NCBI GenBank assembly: GCA_965243415.1
Contig: OZ251549.1
Location: 4,402,001-4,466,000, forward strand
Origin: G965204755 sp965243415
Lineage (GTDB): Bacteria; Acidobacteriota; Vicinamibacteria; Marinacidobacterales; Marinacidobacteraceae
Length of the DNA stretch: 64,000 bases
Direction of reading: 5' to 3'
Part shown: positions 7,511 to 16,535 of the stretch, piece after piece
Position numbering within the stretch: the stretch's first letter is position 1
How the letters are laid out: each line of letters begins with the position of its first letter
Position numbers and translations under genes: made by a program
The notes under the pieces: model-generated
What the model was told of the DNA's origin: nothing
What the model saw: only the letters and a program-made list of their open reading frames with translations
The model's database searches: none

Positions 7511-10500
7511 TCAGAAGGTAATCTTCGCCATGAACTGGACAGTGCGGGGGAAGCCGCCGGTCCCCGTGATCTGTCCCCAGTTGCTGGCGCCGTAGACCGA
7601 CTGTGGGCCATTCCAGTTCGGCTGATTGAGGGCGTTGATGACCTCGAACCGCAGCATCAAGCTCAGATCCTCGTAGAGCGTCGTGGTCTTCTCCAGAGCC
7701 ACATCCCAGTTGAAGAGACGCGGGCTGCGCGCCATGTCCGTGGTCTGCGGTGCTCCACCGAGGGCGAGTCCCGAAGTCGTGGTCGCGGATCCACCCAACC
7801 AATTCAGATGGTTGCCGGCCGGATTTCCGCTGGCGCTGATATCCAAAGTCTGCGGGCGCTGATGGTCGAAACCGTAGGAACCCAACGGATTGACGGACTG
7901 TGTAACCGTCAGTGGGAATCCAGTACGCAGGATCGTCACGACCGAAAAGGTCCACCCGCTCACGAATGCGTTCTCGCCTGGAGTGCGGAAAGTCGTGTTG
8001 AGGTTCACCTGGTGCGGCGTGTGGATCCGCGACGGACCGTAGTCAGCCTCGAGAACCGGACACTCACCGTAGGCGCACTCATCGGGCGTGTTGTAGATGA
8101 CACCCCGCTCACTCGACAAGCGAGTGTTGCTCTCGTAGATGTTGTCGTCGTGCCGGGTAAAGGTGTAGTTGACTCTCGCGCCCCAGTTTCCGCGGAACCG
8201 CTTCTCGAACTCGACGCGCATCGAGTTGTAGAGCGACTTTCCGGCGCTCACATGGCGGGCGAACACATCACCGAACTGCGGGAACGGCCTCAGCAGCTGG
8301 CCGAGCGGCAATGTCTTGTCGTTCGCAAAACTCCCGAAGCGGCTGTCACCGTAGAACGGGTTCGGCTCCTGCCGGTTCAGGCCATCGCCCAACGACAGGT
8401 ACTGGTCCGCCAACTGATTGATGTTGACTCGGGAATCGTTCGTTCCGCCGATCGGCAGGCTTGCTCCCCGGCTCCCCACATAACCGAGTTTGAACACGAG
8501 ATCGGTCCCGATGTCGCGCTGCAGGTCGAAGGACCATTTGTGAATGTACGGAGATCCGCGGTACTGATCGTTGAAGGTGACATTTTGGCCGACGTTCTGG
8601 AACCGGCCGTTCGTGTTGCCGGTCGGACTGCCCACTCCGTTGGGATACGGATTCGACGCCGTTCCGGCCGGCGGAGTCACACCGTCGCGCGATGCCTCAA
8701 AACTTGACACGGCGCTAAAGCCGAGGGTGCCGAGCGAATCGGCGCCTACACCGGAAGGAATCGCATACGGAGCCCAGAATACGGCGTAACCGCCACGAAT
8801 GACGGTCTCCGGATTCACCGTGTAGGCGAAGCCTACGCGCGGCCCCCACTTGATCGACGGGGGATTCCACTGGTGTTCCGGATTCCCGTCCACACCTGCG
8901 TACATGAGACCGCCTCGGAGCGGGAAACCGGGAAGAGTCCCCTCGAGACGCGGATCGAGCGTCACCTGGGCCGGGAACGGATTCATGCGGTCCCAACCTA
9001 CAGCAAGTCCATTCTGTTCTTCCATGAGGCCGGTCTCGTGTTCCACACGCAGCCCCAAGTTCAAGACCAAGTTCTGTGTCGGGCGCCAGTCGTCCTGAAT
9101 GAAACCACCGTAGTAGTTGATATAGACATCCGCGACATCCGCGATGGTCGCCTCACCTTTGTTGGGGATCCCCAAGAGAAGATCGGCGAGGGCGCTACCG
9201 GAGTCCGCAGCCGGGTCCGTGGGGTTCGGACCCCGAGTGAACCTACGCTCGAACCAGAGTCGCAGACCGCGATTGAACGAGATCGCATTGAGACCCATCC
9301 GGCGCCACTGACCGCCGTAACGGAGAGTGTGATTGCCCACGAACTGGGAGTAGGTACCGGCGACTTCACGCGAGGTCCACTGAACATCGTTGTTGGACCA
9401 CGAACCGTGGGTGTTGCCACTGCCGAATTCCGAGACAGCGATCCACGGGTATTGGCCGGCATAGTTCTCCTGCGCATACAGAGCGTCCACGAAACTTCCC
9501 TGGAAGCCGAGGCCGCGGAACTGTTCGATCCCGAATTCGGGATTGGCGGTGGAATCGTTGAAGTAGGTCTGGCCGTAGCGCAGAGTCAACACCGAAGTGT
9601 CCGTGGGGATGATCGTGTTGTTGAAAGCGACGGCGTGGACATCCCGACCCAACGAGGCGGCGCCGATGCCGAAATCCGGATGTGTCTCCGCGTTCAGCAG
9701 GTCCTTGTAGTGGCCGAAGGCCGGCTCCTCAGAGGTGTAATAGAGATAGGTCAACGAGGTCTGCCAACTGTCCGAGAACGAGTGGCTCAGGTTTGCGGTG
9801 GCCTGCAAGGCCTCGATCCTCTGGAGGCCGGAAGCGCTGTTGTCGCCACCCGACCCGAGCGTCGTAAGCACTTGCGCCAGTGAGGAGCCTACCGGGTCGA
9901 TCATGTCGGCCGGGATCCGGTTCCCCGGGAACGGACGCCGGTTCCCGTTGGCATCCAGGTCGTGCGGGTTGTAGATGGTGACTCCGCTCTGCGAGAAGTC
10001 ACCGGCCGCCTCGGCGGCGGTCGGGAGCACGACGGTCACATTCGACGCCTGGTCGTCCGCATAGCCCTCGGTGGACAGCCAGAAGAAGGTCCGGTCCCGG
10101 AGGATCGGGCCACCGAAGGAGCCGCCGTAGAGGCCGTAGGGACGAGTGCTGAAGTCATCCTGGGTCTTGTCCCCGGCATCGAATTCCTGCTGTTCGTGGT
10201 AATACAACTTCCGGAGCCAAGTGTTCACCTTGGGCGTGCGGTACTGGTAGAGAGCGCTTCCGCCCCAGTTGTTCGTACCCCGACGGTGGATCACATTGAA
10301 GACTCCGCCCCCGGTGCGCCCCATCTCGGCGTCGTAGGTGTTCGTCTGCACCTTCATCTCCTCCACCGCCTCGAAGACCGGGATGATCACGGTGCGGTTG
10401 CGGAGGTCGGTCGTCGAGACGCCGTCCACGGTGTAGTTGTTGCCGCGGAGCGGGCCACCGCCCAGAGACAGCAGGGACGAGTTCGTCTGGTCGGACTGCT

Positions 10501-11020
10501 TGACCCAGAAGGGGTCGCCGGTGTGGACCACATTGGGGGTGGTGACCGACATGATGAAGACATTGCGGCCCGGCGTGGGCAGCACTTCCAACTGCGCCCG
10601 GTCCACCGCCGCCGCGACCGAGGCGCTCGCCGCTTCGATCAGCGGTGTTTCGCCGGTGACCGTGACGGTCTCTTCGATACCGCCGACGCCGAGGGTGGCG
10701 TCCACCACCAAGGCCGCGGAGATGCCGACGATCAGCCCCTCGCTCGCGAACGGAGCGAAGCCGCTGAGTTCGGCGTTGACCGTGTAGGTGCCCGGCTGGA
10801 CATTGGCGAACACATACTCGCCGACCGCGTTGGAGACCGCGGTCCGGGTGACGCCGGTCCCCTCGTCCTCGAGGGTCACCGAGACGCCCGGCAGGACGCC
10901 GCCGTCGGTATCGGTGATGAGGCCGCGGATGCTTCCCTGGAAGGTCTGGGCAAAAGCGCCCGCGGCCAATCCAAGGATGGCGAGCGCCGCGACGCTCCTG
11001 AACAGAACAACTCGTCTCAT
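7511..11020 (-). CDS. Oar-like TonB-dependent outer-membrane receptor
   Basis: Starting at the ATG at 11020 behind AGGAGAGG, this gives 1169 residues. There is a Sec signal (cleavage after about residue 24, AGAFAQ), a carboxypeptidase-regulatory beta-sandwich (SIRGLITDTDGGVLPGVSV through about residue 105), a plug domain with NNYTVDGVSTTDL and FEAVEEMKVQTNTYDAEMG, and a long beta-barrel ending in the outer-membrane type C-terminal Phe (MAKITF). This is the Oar/Acidobacteriota class of receptors that move large substrates or peptides across the outer membrane using TonB. Its place upstream of the two Cys-rich peptides suggests a role in their transport or uptake, which is inference. Length and domain order look intact. 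Confidence 0.88.
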   Translation of the reverse strand: MRRVVLFRSVAALAILGLAAGAFAQTFQGSIRGLITDTDGGVLPGVSVTLEDEGTGVTRTAVSNAVGEYVFANVQPGTYTVNAELSGFAPFASEGLIVGISAALVVDATLGVGGIEETVTVTGETPLIEAASASVAAAVDRAQLEVLPTPGRNVFIMSVTTPNVVHTGDPFWVKQSDQTNSSLLSLGGGPLRGNNYTVDGVSTTDLRNRTVIIPVFEAVEEMKVQTNTYDAEMGRTGGGVFNVIHRRGTNNWGGSALYQYRTPKVNTWLRKLYYHEQQEFDAGDKTQDDFSTRPYGLYGGSFGGPILRDRTFFWLSTEGYADDQASNVTVVLPTAAEAAGDFSQSGVTIYNPHDLDANGNRRPFPGNRIPADMIDPVGSSLAQVLTTLGSGGDNSASGLQRIEALQATANLSHSFSDSWQTSLTYLYYTSEEPAFGHYKDLLNAETHPDFGIGAASLGRDVHAVAFNNTIIPTDTSVLTLRYGQTYFNDSTANPEFGIEQFRGLGFQGSFVDALYAQENYAGQYPWIAVSEFGSGNTHGSWSNNDVQWTSREVAGTYSQFVGNHTLRYGGQWRRMGLNAISFNRGLRLWFERRFTRGPNPTDPAADSGSALADLLLGIPNKGEATIADVADVYINYYGGFIQDDWRPTQNLVLNLGLRVEHETGLMEEQNGLAVGWDRMNPFPAQVTLDPRLEGTLPGFPLRGGLMYAGVDGNPEHQWNPPSIKWGPRVGFAYTVNPETVIRGGYAVFWAPYAIPSGVGADSLGTLGFSAVSSFEASRDGVTPPAGTASNPYPNGVGSPTGNTNGRFQNVGQNVTFNDQYRGSPYIHKWSFDLQRDIGTDLVFKLGYVGSRGASLPIGGTNDSRVNINQLADQYLSLGDGLNRQEPNPFYGDSRFGSFANDKTLPLGQLLRPFPQFGDVFARHVSAGKSLYNSMRVEFEKRFRGNWGARVNYTFTRHDDNIYESNTRLSSERGVIYNTPDECAYGECPVLEADYGPSRIHTPHQVNLNTTFRTPGENAFVSGWTFSVVTILRTGFPLTVTQSVNPLGSYGFDHQRPQTLDISASGNPAGNHLNWLGGSATTTSGLALGGAPQTTDMARSPRLFNWDVALEKTTTLYEDLSLMLRFEVINALNQPNWNGPQSVYGASNWGQITGTGGFPRTVQFMAKITF

Positions 11021-11512
11021 GAATCCTCTCCTGGGGTTCGATGTGGCGTGAGCCTCCCGCGGAGTCCTGGTTACGGACGGGCGGGACATGCGATTTCGAT
11101 GGGGTTGGAAAACGGAATCCGGCCCGACGAACCGGGCCGAAGAGGCGGGATCGTACGACAATTCCGCCCCGGAAGACAACCGCAACGGCAAGGGACGGGC
11201 CGGGGGCGGGGCTCTTCTGTTGTGCTCCAAGCCATTGATTTACTTGGGCTTTGTTGCCTTTTCGGGCCCGAATTCGGGGGCGGTTCGCGGCGCCGTATCC
11301 GAATCCGTGGAGACCGTTCGCCGCGTTGAATCACCGCCGCCGGCCGCCGGCCGGAGGGAGGGCCGGAGGCGGTCGGCGGCCCCCGGGCGCTCGGCTCGGG
11401 GGCCGGGTCGCGGCGGCGCCCGGGATGGCCTTCGTCGTCGACGCGGCCCGGGGGCGTCAGGGCTCCGGGGCCGGGCCGGCTCGGGCCGCGCCGGTCGGAT
11501 CCGGGGCCGGGT
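11021..11512. other. intergenic region upstream of the TonB receptor
   Basis: This 492-bp gap lies between two minus-strand genes. The part at 11220-11270 is locally richer in A/T and is a reasonable place for the receptor promoter, but no box is certain. Inverted GC repeats near 11335-11390 could end the flavoenzyme transcript. No gene is visible. Confidence 0.35.
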
Positions 11513-12862
11513 TCAGACCCGGGCGAGGCGGGCGAGGGCGGCCATGCGGTCGAAGTAGTCGGCGTGGCCGGAGAGGATGCGCTCCTCGGCCTCCCGGTTC
11601 GGTTCCAGCGACCACTCGCCCAACTCCCGGGTGCCGCCGAGGAGGATCCCGTCGGCGCGGGGCATCATGTAGAGGCCGGAGTTCAGGGCGATGTAGCGGA
11701 TCTCCGGCTGGGGCAGGAGCACCGTCAACTGGCCCTTCAGCGGGGTCAACTCCTCGTCGCCGACCAGGTCCCGGGCGCCGATGCCGGTGCAGTTCACCAC
11801 CCGGCGCTCGGGGAGGGAGGCCACCTCGTCCAGCGAGCGGAAGTCGCGGATGCGGACCCGCCCGCCGGCCAGGCGGAAGTCGCGCAGCACCGCGTTCAGG
11901 TAGATCGGCGGCTCGATCAGCATGGTGGTGAACTGCCGGGCGTGGCGCGAGGGGAACGGGTGGGAGCCGGACGGGAGGGCGCGGGTGTCCGGGAAGAGGT
12001 CGGCGATGGCCTCCGGGCGGGTGGGGCCGCCGAAGGGGACATCGCTGAGCGGGTAGTTCGGCAGCCAGCGGATGCCGTAGCGGGCGCCGACCAGGTCCTG
12101 GAAGATGCGGTGGGCGATGCGGGCGGCGCGCTCGAAGCGGGCGCGGAACTCGTCCGAGTGGACGCGGGGGTCGAAGACCGAGAAGGGCGACCACTGGGCG
12201 CAGGCCACATTCGAGGTGGTCCGGGGCGGGAGGTCCTTCGTGTAGATCGTGACTTCGACGCCGCGGCGCTGGAGCAGCCGGGCGGTGGCCAGGCCGACGG
12301 CGCCGGCGCCGAGGACCGCGGCGCGGGCCGGGGGCGGGTCGTCGCCGAGCAACTCCTCGACGGCGAGCCAGGCGGTGCCCCAGGACATGGTGACGCCGCC
12401 GCCGCCGTGGCCGTAGTTGTGGACCAGCCGGCGGCCGCCGCCGAGGTCCTCCGGCTCCACCCGGAACCCGGAGGGGCGGAAGGGGCGGAGGCCGACGACG
12501 GTGCGGATGACGCGGTCGCGGGAGACCTTCACCGGGGGGAGGAGGAAGTCCGGGGCGAAGTCCGGGCGGGCGGGCCGGGCGGGGGCCGGGGCCGGGCGGC
12601 CGGCGCAGGCGAGGGCCGGGGCGGTGGCGGCGGCCGGGAGCAGGCGGGCAGCCGCGGCGAGGGCGCTGCGCCGGGTCAGTGTGGGGGTCGGGGGGCCGGT
12701 CGGGGGGGCGGGAGCGGCGGCGCCGGCGGGGGTGGCGGGAGTAGCGGCGCCGGCGGGGGTGACGGCGCCGGGCGAGGGCTTTCGGGCCTTCAGGTCGTCC
12801 GGGGGCGGGGGCTCGGGGGCCGGGGAGGGGCTGCCGGCGGTTCCGTTCGCGCTTCGCGTCAT
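11513..12862 (-). CDS. D-amino-acid-oxidase-like FAD oxidoreductase, circularly permuted, exported
   Basis: A 449-residue protein whose ATG at 12862 has GGAG 9 bases upstream. An Ala/Pro-rich leader of about 60 residues is followed by a twin-arginine-like signal (LTRRSALAAAARLL). The oxidase domain is in permuted order. The segment that is C-terminal in D-amino-acid oxidase (VVGLRPFRPSGFRVEP, then LVHNYGHGGGGVTMSWG) comes first. The N-terminal dinucleotide-binding segment (VLGAGAVGLATARLL, IYTKDLPP) follows, and the chain ends at GGTRELGEWSLEPNREAEE. All core parts are present. Expected chemistry is FAD-dependent oxidation of a D-amino acid or other amine outside the cytoplasmic membrane; the substrate is unknown. 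It diverges from an exported HD-domain gene. Confidence 0.85.
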   Translation of the reverse strand: MTRSANGTAGSPSPAPEPPPPDDLKARKPSPGAVTPAGAATPATPAGAAAPAPPTGPPTPTLTRRSALAAAARLLPAAATAPALACAGRPAPAPARPARPDFAPDFLLPPVKVSRDRVIRTVVGLRPFRPSGFRVEPEDLGGGRRLVHNYGHGGGGVTMSWGTAWLAVEELLGDDPPPARAAVLGAGAVGLATARLLQRRGVEVTIYTKDLPPRTTSNVACAQWSPFSVFDPRVHSDEFRARFERAARIAHRIFQDLVGARYGIRWLPNYPLSDVPFGGPTRPEAIADLFPDTRALPSGSHPFPSRHARQFTTMLIEPPIYLNAVLRDFRLAGGRVRIRDFRSLDEVASLPERRVVNCTGIGARDLVGDEELTPLKGQLTVLLPQPEIRYIALNSGLYMMPRADGILLGGTRELGEWSLEPNREAEERILSGHADYFDRMAALARLARV

Positions 12863-13034
12863 GGTGTTCTCCGTAGCTTCTCCCGGGTCCGCTTCCGTCC
12901 CGCCCCGGTCGTTCCCGTGCCTTCTTCTTATACTAAGGGAGTCGGTCGGCGCGGGGTCGCGCCCTTGCACGGCCGGCGCCCGCGAGGGCCCCAACACGAG
13001 ACGAGTCGAGGCTCGGATCGGGAGGAGAGCGACG

Positions 13035-13811
13035 ATGCACGGAACGAAGAAGGACGACGGGATGGATCGGAGGATCTTCCTGAAGGCGACGGCGGCGCTC
13101 GCCGGGACCGGGGCGGCGGCGGCGACGCTCTCCGTCGGGGACCGGGCGGAGGCGCTCGAGCACGCGATGATCGAGGCGCTCGACGGGGAGACCGCGCCGC
13201 CGGAGCGGCCGCCGCTGCGGGGGTCGGAGGAGAAGGAGCCGCTCTCGGTGATGCCGGCGCAGCCGACGCTGCTGGACTTCTTCGAGCACCGGTTCGCCCC
13301 GGCGTCGCATGTGCTCCAGAGCGCGACCCGGGCGCTGGAGCACGGGATGAGCGAGGAGATCGTCCTCGCCTGCCTGCTGCACGACCTCTCGGTCATGAAC
13401 CTGGTGCGCGCCGACCACGGCTGGTGGTGCGCCCAGATGATCGAGCCGTATGTGCCGGAGCGGGTGGCCTGGGCGATCCGCTACCACCAGGCGCTGCGGT
13501 TCTTCCCCGACCCCTCGGTGGACTACGAGTACCCGGAGATGTATGTGCGGATCTTCGGGGCCGACTACGAGCCGGAGCCGTACCTGAAGGCGGCGCACGA
13601 CTACGCCCGGAACCACAAGTGGTACATGGACGCCCGCTCCATCACCATGCACGACGACTACAGTTTCGACCCGGACGCGAAGCCGACCATCGAGCCGTTC
13701 ACCGACATCATCGGGCGCCACTTCCGCCAGCCGAAGGAGGGCCTGGGTTTCGACAACAGCCCGACGGCCCACATGTGGCGCACGATGATGAACCCGCGCC
13801 GGCGGCTGTAG
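13035..13811 (+). CDS. exported HD-domain protein, PhnZ/MIOX-like
   Basis: A 258-residue protein (ATG 13035 behind GGAGGAGAG; an inner Met at 13062 is possible) with a twin-arginine signal DRRIFLKATAALAG. The body has the HD metal-site pattern: His in FEHRFAPASHV, HD in ACLLHDLSV, then DHGWWCAQMI and IRYHQALRFF. This spacing resembles the small HD enzymes related to PhnZ and myo-inositol oxygenase (mixed-valent di-iron oxygenases) more than HD phosphodiesterases. The substrate is unknown. It diverges from the flavoenzyme, with a 172-bp shared promoter region, and both carry Tat-type signals, so they may act together in the periplasm. Confidence 0.7.
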   Translation: MHGTKKDDGMDRRIFLKATAALAGTGAAAATLSVGDRAEALEHAMIEALDGETAPPERPPLRGSEEKEPLSVMPAQPTLLDFFEHRFAPASHVLQSATRALEHGMSEEIVLACLLHDLSVMNLVRADHGWWCAQMIEPYVPERVAWAIRYHQALRFFPDPSVDYEYPEMYVRIFGADYEPEPYLKAAHDYARNHKWYMDARSITMHDDYSFDPDAKPTIEPFTDIIGRHFRQPKEGLGFDNSPTAHMWRTMMNPRRRL

Positions 13812-13892
13812 GGGGCGGCGGGGCCGGCTCCGCCGCGTTCGGGTCGTTGTGGCGCCGTTCGCCCGCCGAAGCAGCGATGCCGGGATGAGGCG

Positions 13893-14120
13893 ATGCGGAC
13901 TACTCTGAGGATCGACGACGATGTCCTGTCTGCTGCGCGAACCCTCGCCGCGCAGACGGGGAAGAGTCTGGGGCAGGCGGTGTCGGAACTGGCGCGTCGC
14001 AGCCTCCCCCGCCGACTGGAGATCGCCGAGAAGGACGGCCTCCCGAAGTTCCGCGTGGCGGCGAATGCCCGTCCGTTTACCGACGAGGATGTGAAGAAGG
14101 CGCTGGGCGACTGGCCGTGA
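13893..14120 (+). CDS. VapB-type antitoxin
   Basis: A 75-residue protein starting MRTTLRIDDDVLSAARTLAA, a ribbon-helix-helix DNA-binding N-terminus typical of VapB antitoxins that pair with PIN-domain VapC toxins. The C-terminal half (RPFTDEDVKKALGDWP) is the usual toxin-binding tail. Its stop overlaps the GTG of the vapC remnant (GTGA at 14117-14120), the normal coupling in such pairs. The toxin has decayed, so this is probably an orphan antitoxin. It might still bind its own promoter or neutralise a related toxin elsewhere. Confidence 0.75.
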   Translation: MRTTLRIDDDVLSAARTLAAQTGKSLGQAVSELARRSLPRRLEIAEKDGLPKFRVAANARPFTDEDVKKALGDWP

Positions 14121-14552
14121 CCTGACTCCTCGATGTGAATGTGCTCCTCGCTTTGGCGTGGGCCAATCAGGTGCACCATGAAGCCGCGACTTCGTGGTCC
14201 TCTGGAGCGCGAAGGGACGGTTGGGCGACCGGCGCAGTGGCCGAGATCGGATTCGTCCGAGTCTCCGGCGTCCCGTCCGTCGTGGACCGGAAAAGTCACG
14301 GTTTCTGAGGCGGTCGACACCCTGGCCCGTCTCTGTCGCCGGGAAACGCACTCCTTCTGGTCGATGAACCGGTCGGTGACCGAGTTGCCGTCCGAGATCC
14401 TGACGCGGGTCCAGGGGTACCGGCAGATCACGGATGCCGCCTTGGTGGGACTGGCCCGTGAGCGTCGGGGACGCATAGCAACCTTCGATGCCGGGTTGGC
14501 GAACCTTCAGCCCGCCGGCCGGCGACCCTCCGTCTTCCTGATTCCGGCCTGA
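14117..14552 (+). pseudogene. degenerate VapC (PIN-domain) toxin
   Basis: From the overlapping GTG at 14117 the frame reads V-T-stop-LLDVNVLLALAWANQVHHEA, so a TGA (14123-14125) interrupts codon 3. The PIN core continues to WATGAVAEIGFVRVSGV. Near 14298, by the short A-run, the match moves to another frame (VTVSEAVDTLARLCRRE ... YRQITDAALVGLARERRGRI ATFDAG), which finishes the PIN fold. A nonsense codon and a frameshift therefore disrupt an otherwise recognisable ribonuclease toxin. The key acidic residues of LLDVNV, TDA and TFDAG are still spelled out, which suggests the damage is recent. Confidence 0.72.
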
Positions 14553-14583
14553 AGGGCGCTCCGGAGCGGCGCCGCGGCGACCT

Positions 14584-15876
14584 TCAGCCGGAGTCCGCCG
14601 GGTTCGGACGCGGGCGGCGGCGGGAGGCGGCGAGGTAGAGCAGGGCTCCGACACCGGCGGTGGCGAGGCCGAAGGCGGACTCGACCGGCTGCTCGATCAG
14701 GGTGTAGCCGAGGGCCCAGGCGCTGAGGGCGAGGAAGAAGAGCGGCGTCCACGGGTACAGCGGCGTCCGGAACCGCGCCGCGCCATCCGGGGCGAGCGAC
14801 GAACCCCGCCCGAAGAGTCCGCCGCGCAGGCGGAAGAGGCCGGCCACGGTCAGGGCGGTCATCAGGTTCAGGGAGAACCCGGCGTAGAGCAGCACCTGCT
14901 CGAAGGTTCCGGAGTAGAGGAAGACCAGCGTCAGCGCCAGTTGGAAGAGGAGCGCCCGATGGGGTACGCCGTGGCGCCCGGCGCGGCCCAGGGGACGGAG
15001 GAAGGGTTCGTCCTCGCCCATCGCGCGGACGACCCGGGGCCCCAGGAAGACCATGGCGCTCACCGTCGAGGCCAGCACCAGCGCGATGAGCCCCGCCATG
15101 ACCCGGCCGCCGACCGGGCCGAGGAGGCGCTCGGCGGCGAGGTAGCCGACTTCGATGCGGCCGGCGAGCGCGTCGAGCGGCACCGCGCGCAGGATCACCA
15201 GGTTCACCAGCAGGTAGAGGACCGTCACCAGCAGCGTCCCGGCGACCAGCGCCCGGGCCAGGCGCTCCGGGCGGCGGAGGTCGCCGACGATGTAGATGGC
15301 CGCGTTCCAGCCGGTGTAGGCGTAGGAGACGAAGACCAGGGAGACCGCGAAACCGGGGGAGGCGACGAGGGCCAGGTCGCCCGGGAGAGGCAGCACCGGG
15401 GCGCCTTCCCCGGCGGCGAAGAAGCCGAGGCCGCAGAAGCCGGCGACGAGGACGATCTTGGCGGCGGTGAGCAGGTCGTTCACGCCGGTGCCCCAGCGCA
15501 GCGGGAGCAAGTGGAGGGCGGTGAAGAGGACGACGACGGCGGCGGCGAAGTGGGTGGGCTCGATGCCCGGCCAGAGCGCCCGGAGGTAGGTGGCCAGGGC
15601 GAAGGCGGCGAGCGCGGTGGGCGCGCCGAACCCCACCGTCGCCGAGATGAAGCCGGCGGCGAAGCCGGCCGCCGGGTGGAAGGTGCGGCGGAGCAGCGAG
15701 TACTCGCCCCCGGAGCGGGGGAAGGCGGCGCCGAGTTCGCCGTAGGTGAGCGCCCCGGCGAGGGCGACCGCGCCGCCGGCGAGCCACAGCAGCAGCACCG
15801 GGAAGGCGGAGGGCACCGCCGCCACCTGGAACCCCAGGGTGGTGAAGACCCCGGTTCCGATCATGTTCGCCACCAC
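14584..15876 (-). CDS. APC-superfamily amino acid permease
   Basis: A protein of at least 430 residues with about 12 hydrophobic helices, opening with VANMIGTGVFTTLGFQ, the conserved unwound TM1 substrate/cation motif of APC transporters. AGGAVALAGALTYGELGAAF (TM2 and loop) and SYAYTGWNAAIYIVGDL (TM6) also fit. Relatives import or exchange neutral or bulky amino acids. Family members usually have 10-20 residues before TM1, so the real start is probably upstream of the GTG at 15876; no ribosome-binding site makes the choice clear. It is convergent with the decayed vapBC locus. Confidence 0.82.
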   Translation of the reverse strand: MVANMIGTGVFTTLGFQVAAVPSAFPVLLLWLAGGAVALAGALTYGELGAAFPRSGGEYSLLRRTFHPAAGFAAGFISATVGFGAPTALAAFALATYLRALWPGIEPTHFAAAVVVLFTALHLLPLRWGTGVNDLLTAAKIVLVAGFCGLGFFAAGEGAPVLPLPGDLALVASPGFAVSLVFVSYAYTGWNAAIYIVGDLRRPERLARALVAGTLLVTVLYLLVNLVILRAVPLDALAGRIEVGYLAAERLLGPVGGRVMAGLIALVLASTVSAMVFLGPRVVRAMGEDEPFLRPLGRAGRHGVPHRALLFQLALTLVFLYSGTFEQVLLYAGFSLNLMTALTVAGLFRLRGGLFGRGSSLAPDGAARFRTPLYPWTPLFFLALSAWALGYTLIEQPVESAFGLATAGVGALLYLAASRRRPRPNPADSG

Positions 15877-15981
15877 GAAGAGGGCGGCGGTGCGGCCGGC
15901 GATGCCGGGCCGGCCGGGGGCGGCGGTCGTCAGGGGAGGCCCGCGGGCGGAGCCGGGGGAAAGCGGCGCCGGGCTTCGGGG

Positions 15982-16095
15982 GCGGGATCCGGCGGCGTCC
16001 GGCGGGATCGGGTGGCGGGCTCCATCGCATCCGCCACCTTCGGAACCGTCGCCTCGACGGGATCCGGCGGCCTCCGGCGGGGTCGGGGGGCGGCG
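15982..16095. repeat. two copies of a 36-bp GC-rich direct repeat
   Basis: Positions 15982-16018 and 16059-16095 share the pattern GGGATCCGGCGGC, then TCCGGCGGG and a G-rich end, with few differences. They lie between the permease and the 96-bp tandem repeat, in a stretch without a recognisable gene. Confidence 0.5.
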
Positions 16096-16239
16096 GCCCG
16101 AAGCGCCGGGGTTTTCCCGGGGATGGGGAGGCGGTTCGGCGCTGTCGGCGGGGCTCGATGACTGCGCGTCTCGATGACCGGCCCGACAGGAGTCGGCGGA
16201 CCTCCGGAGACGGGCCGGTCGGCCGGGTCGGGCGGTGGC

Positions 16240-16535
16240 GTCAACGGAGCGTGATCGGGTCGGTCGCGACGAACGGCGCAGCGGGACTCGCCGGACTTGC
16301 GGAGCCGGGCGAGTCCGCCTGGTCGGCGCAGAGGCGTCAGCGGGCCACCGTCGGGTCGGCCGCGACGAGCGGCGCGACGGGACTCGCCGGACCCTCGGAG
16401 CCGGGCGAGTCGGGCAGGTCGGGACAGAACCGTCAGCGGGCCACAGTCGGGTCGGCCGCTCCGAGCGGCGCGGCGGGGCTCGCCGGACCTGCGGAGCCGG
16501 GCGAGCCGGCCAGGTCGGGGCAGAACCGTCAGCGG
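16240..16535. repeat. 96-bp tandem repeat, about three copies, ending in the 3' end of ridA
   Basis: The landmark GTCAGCGGGCC occurs at 16336, 16432 and 16528, exactly 96 bases apart, with a weaker copy near 16240. Units are about 80-90 % alike. The last landmark covers the final codons and stop of the RidA-like gene, so each unit carries a copy of that gene end. The unit is a multiple of three and stays open in one forward frame, but I see no gene signal there. Units are adjacent with no spacers, so it is not a CRISPR array. Confidence 0.75.

Noticed and set aside
6709..11020. A complete lanthipeptide biosynthetic cluster
   Set aside because: No LanB, LanC, LanM, radical-SAM, protease or C39 transporter gene occurs in the window; only precursors and a TonB receptor are seen.
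5695..14125. Reassignment of TGA as a sense codon
   Set aside because: Many intact genes here end in TGA, including ridA, the kinase and vapB, so it acts as a stop.
16240..16535. CRISPR array
   Set aside because: The 96-bp units are contiguous, with no unique spacers and no cas genes nearby.
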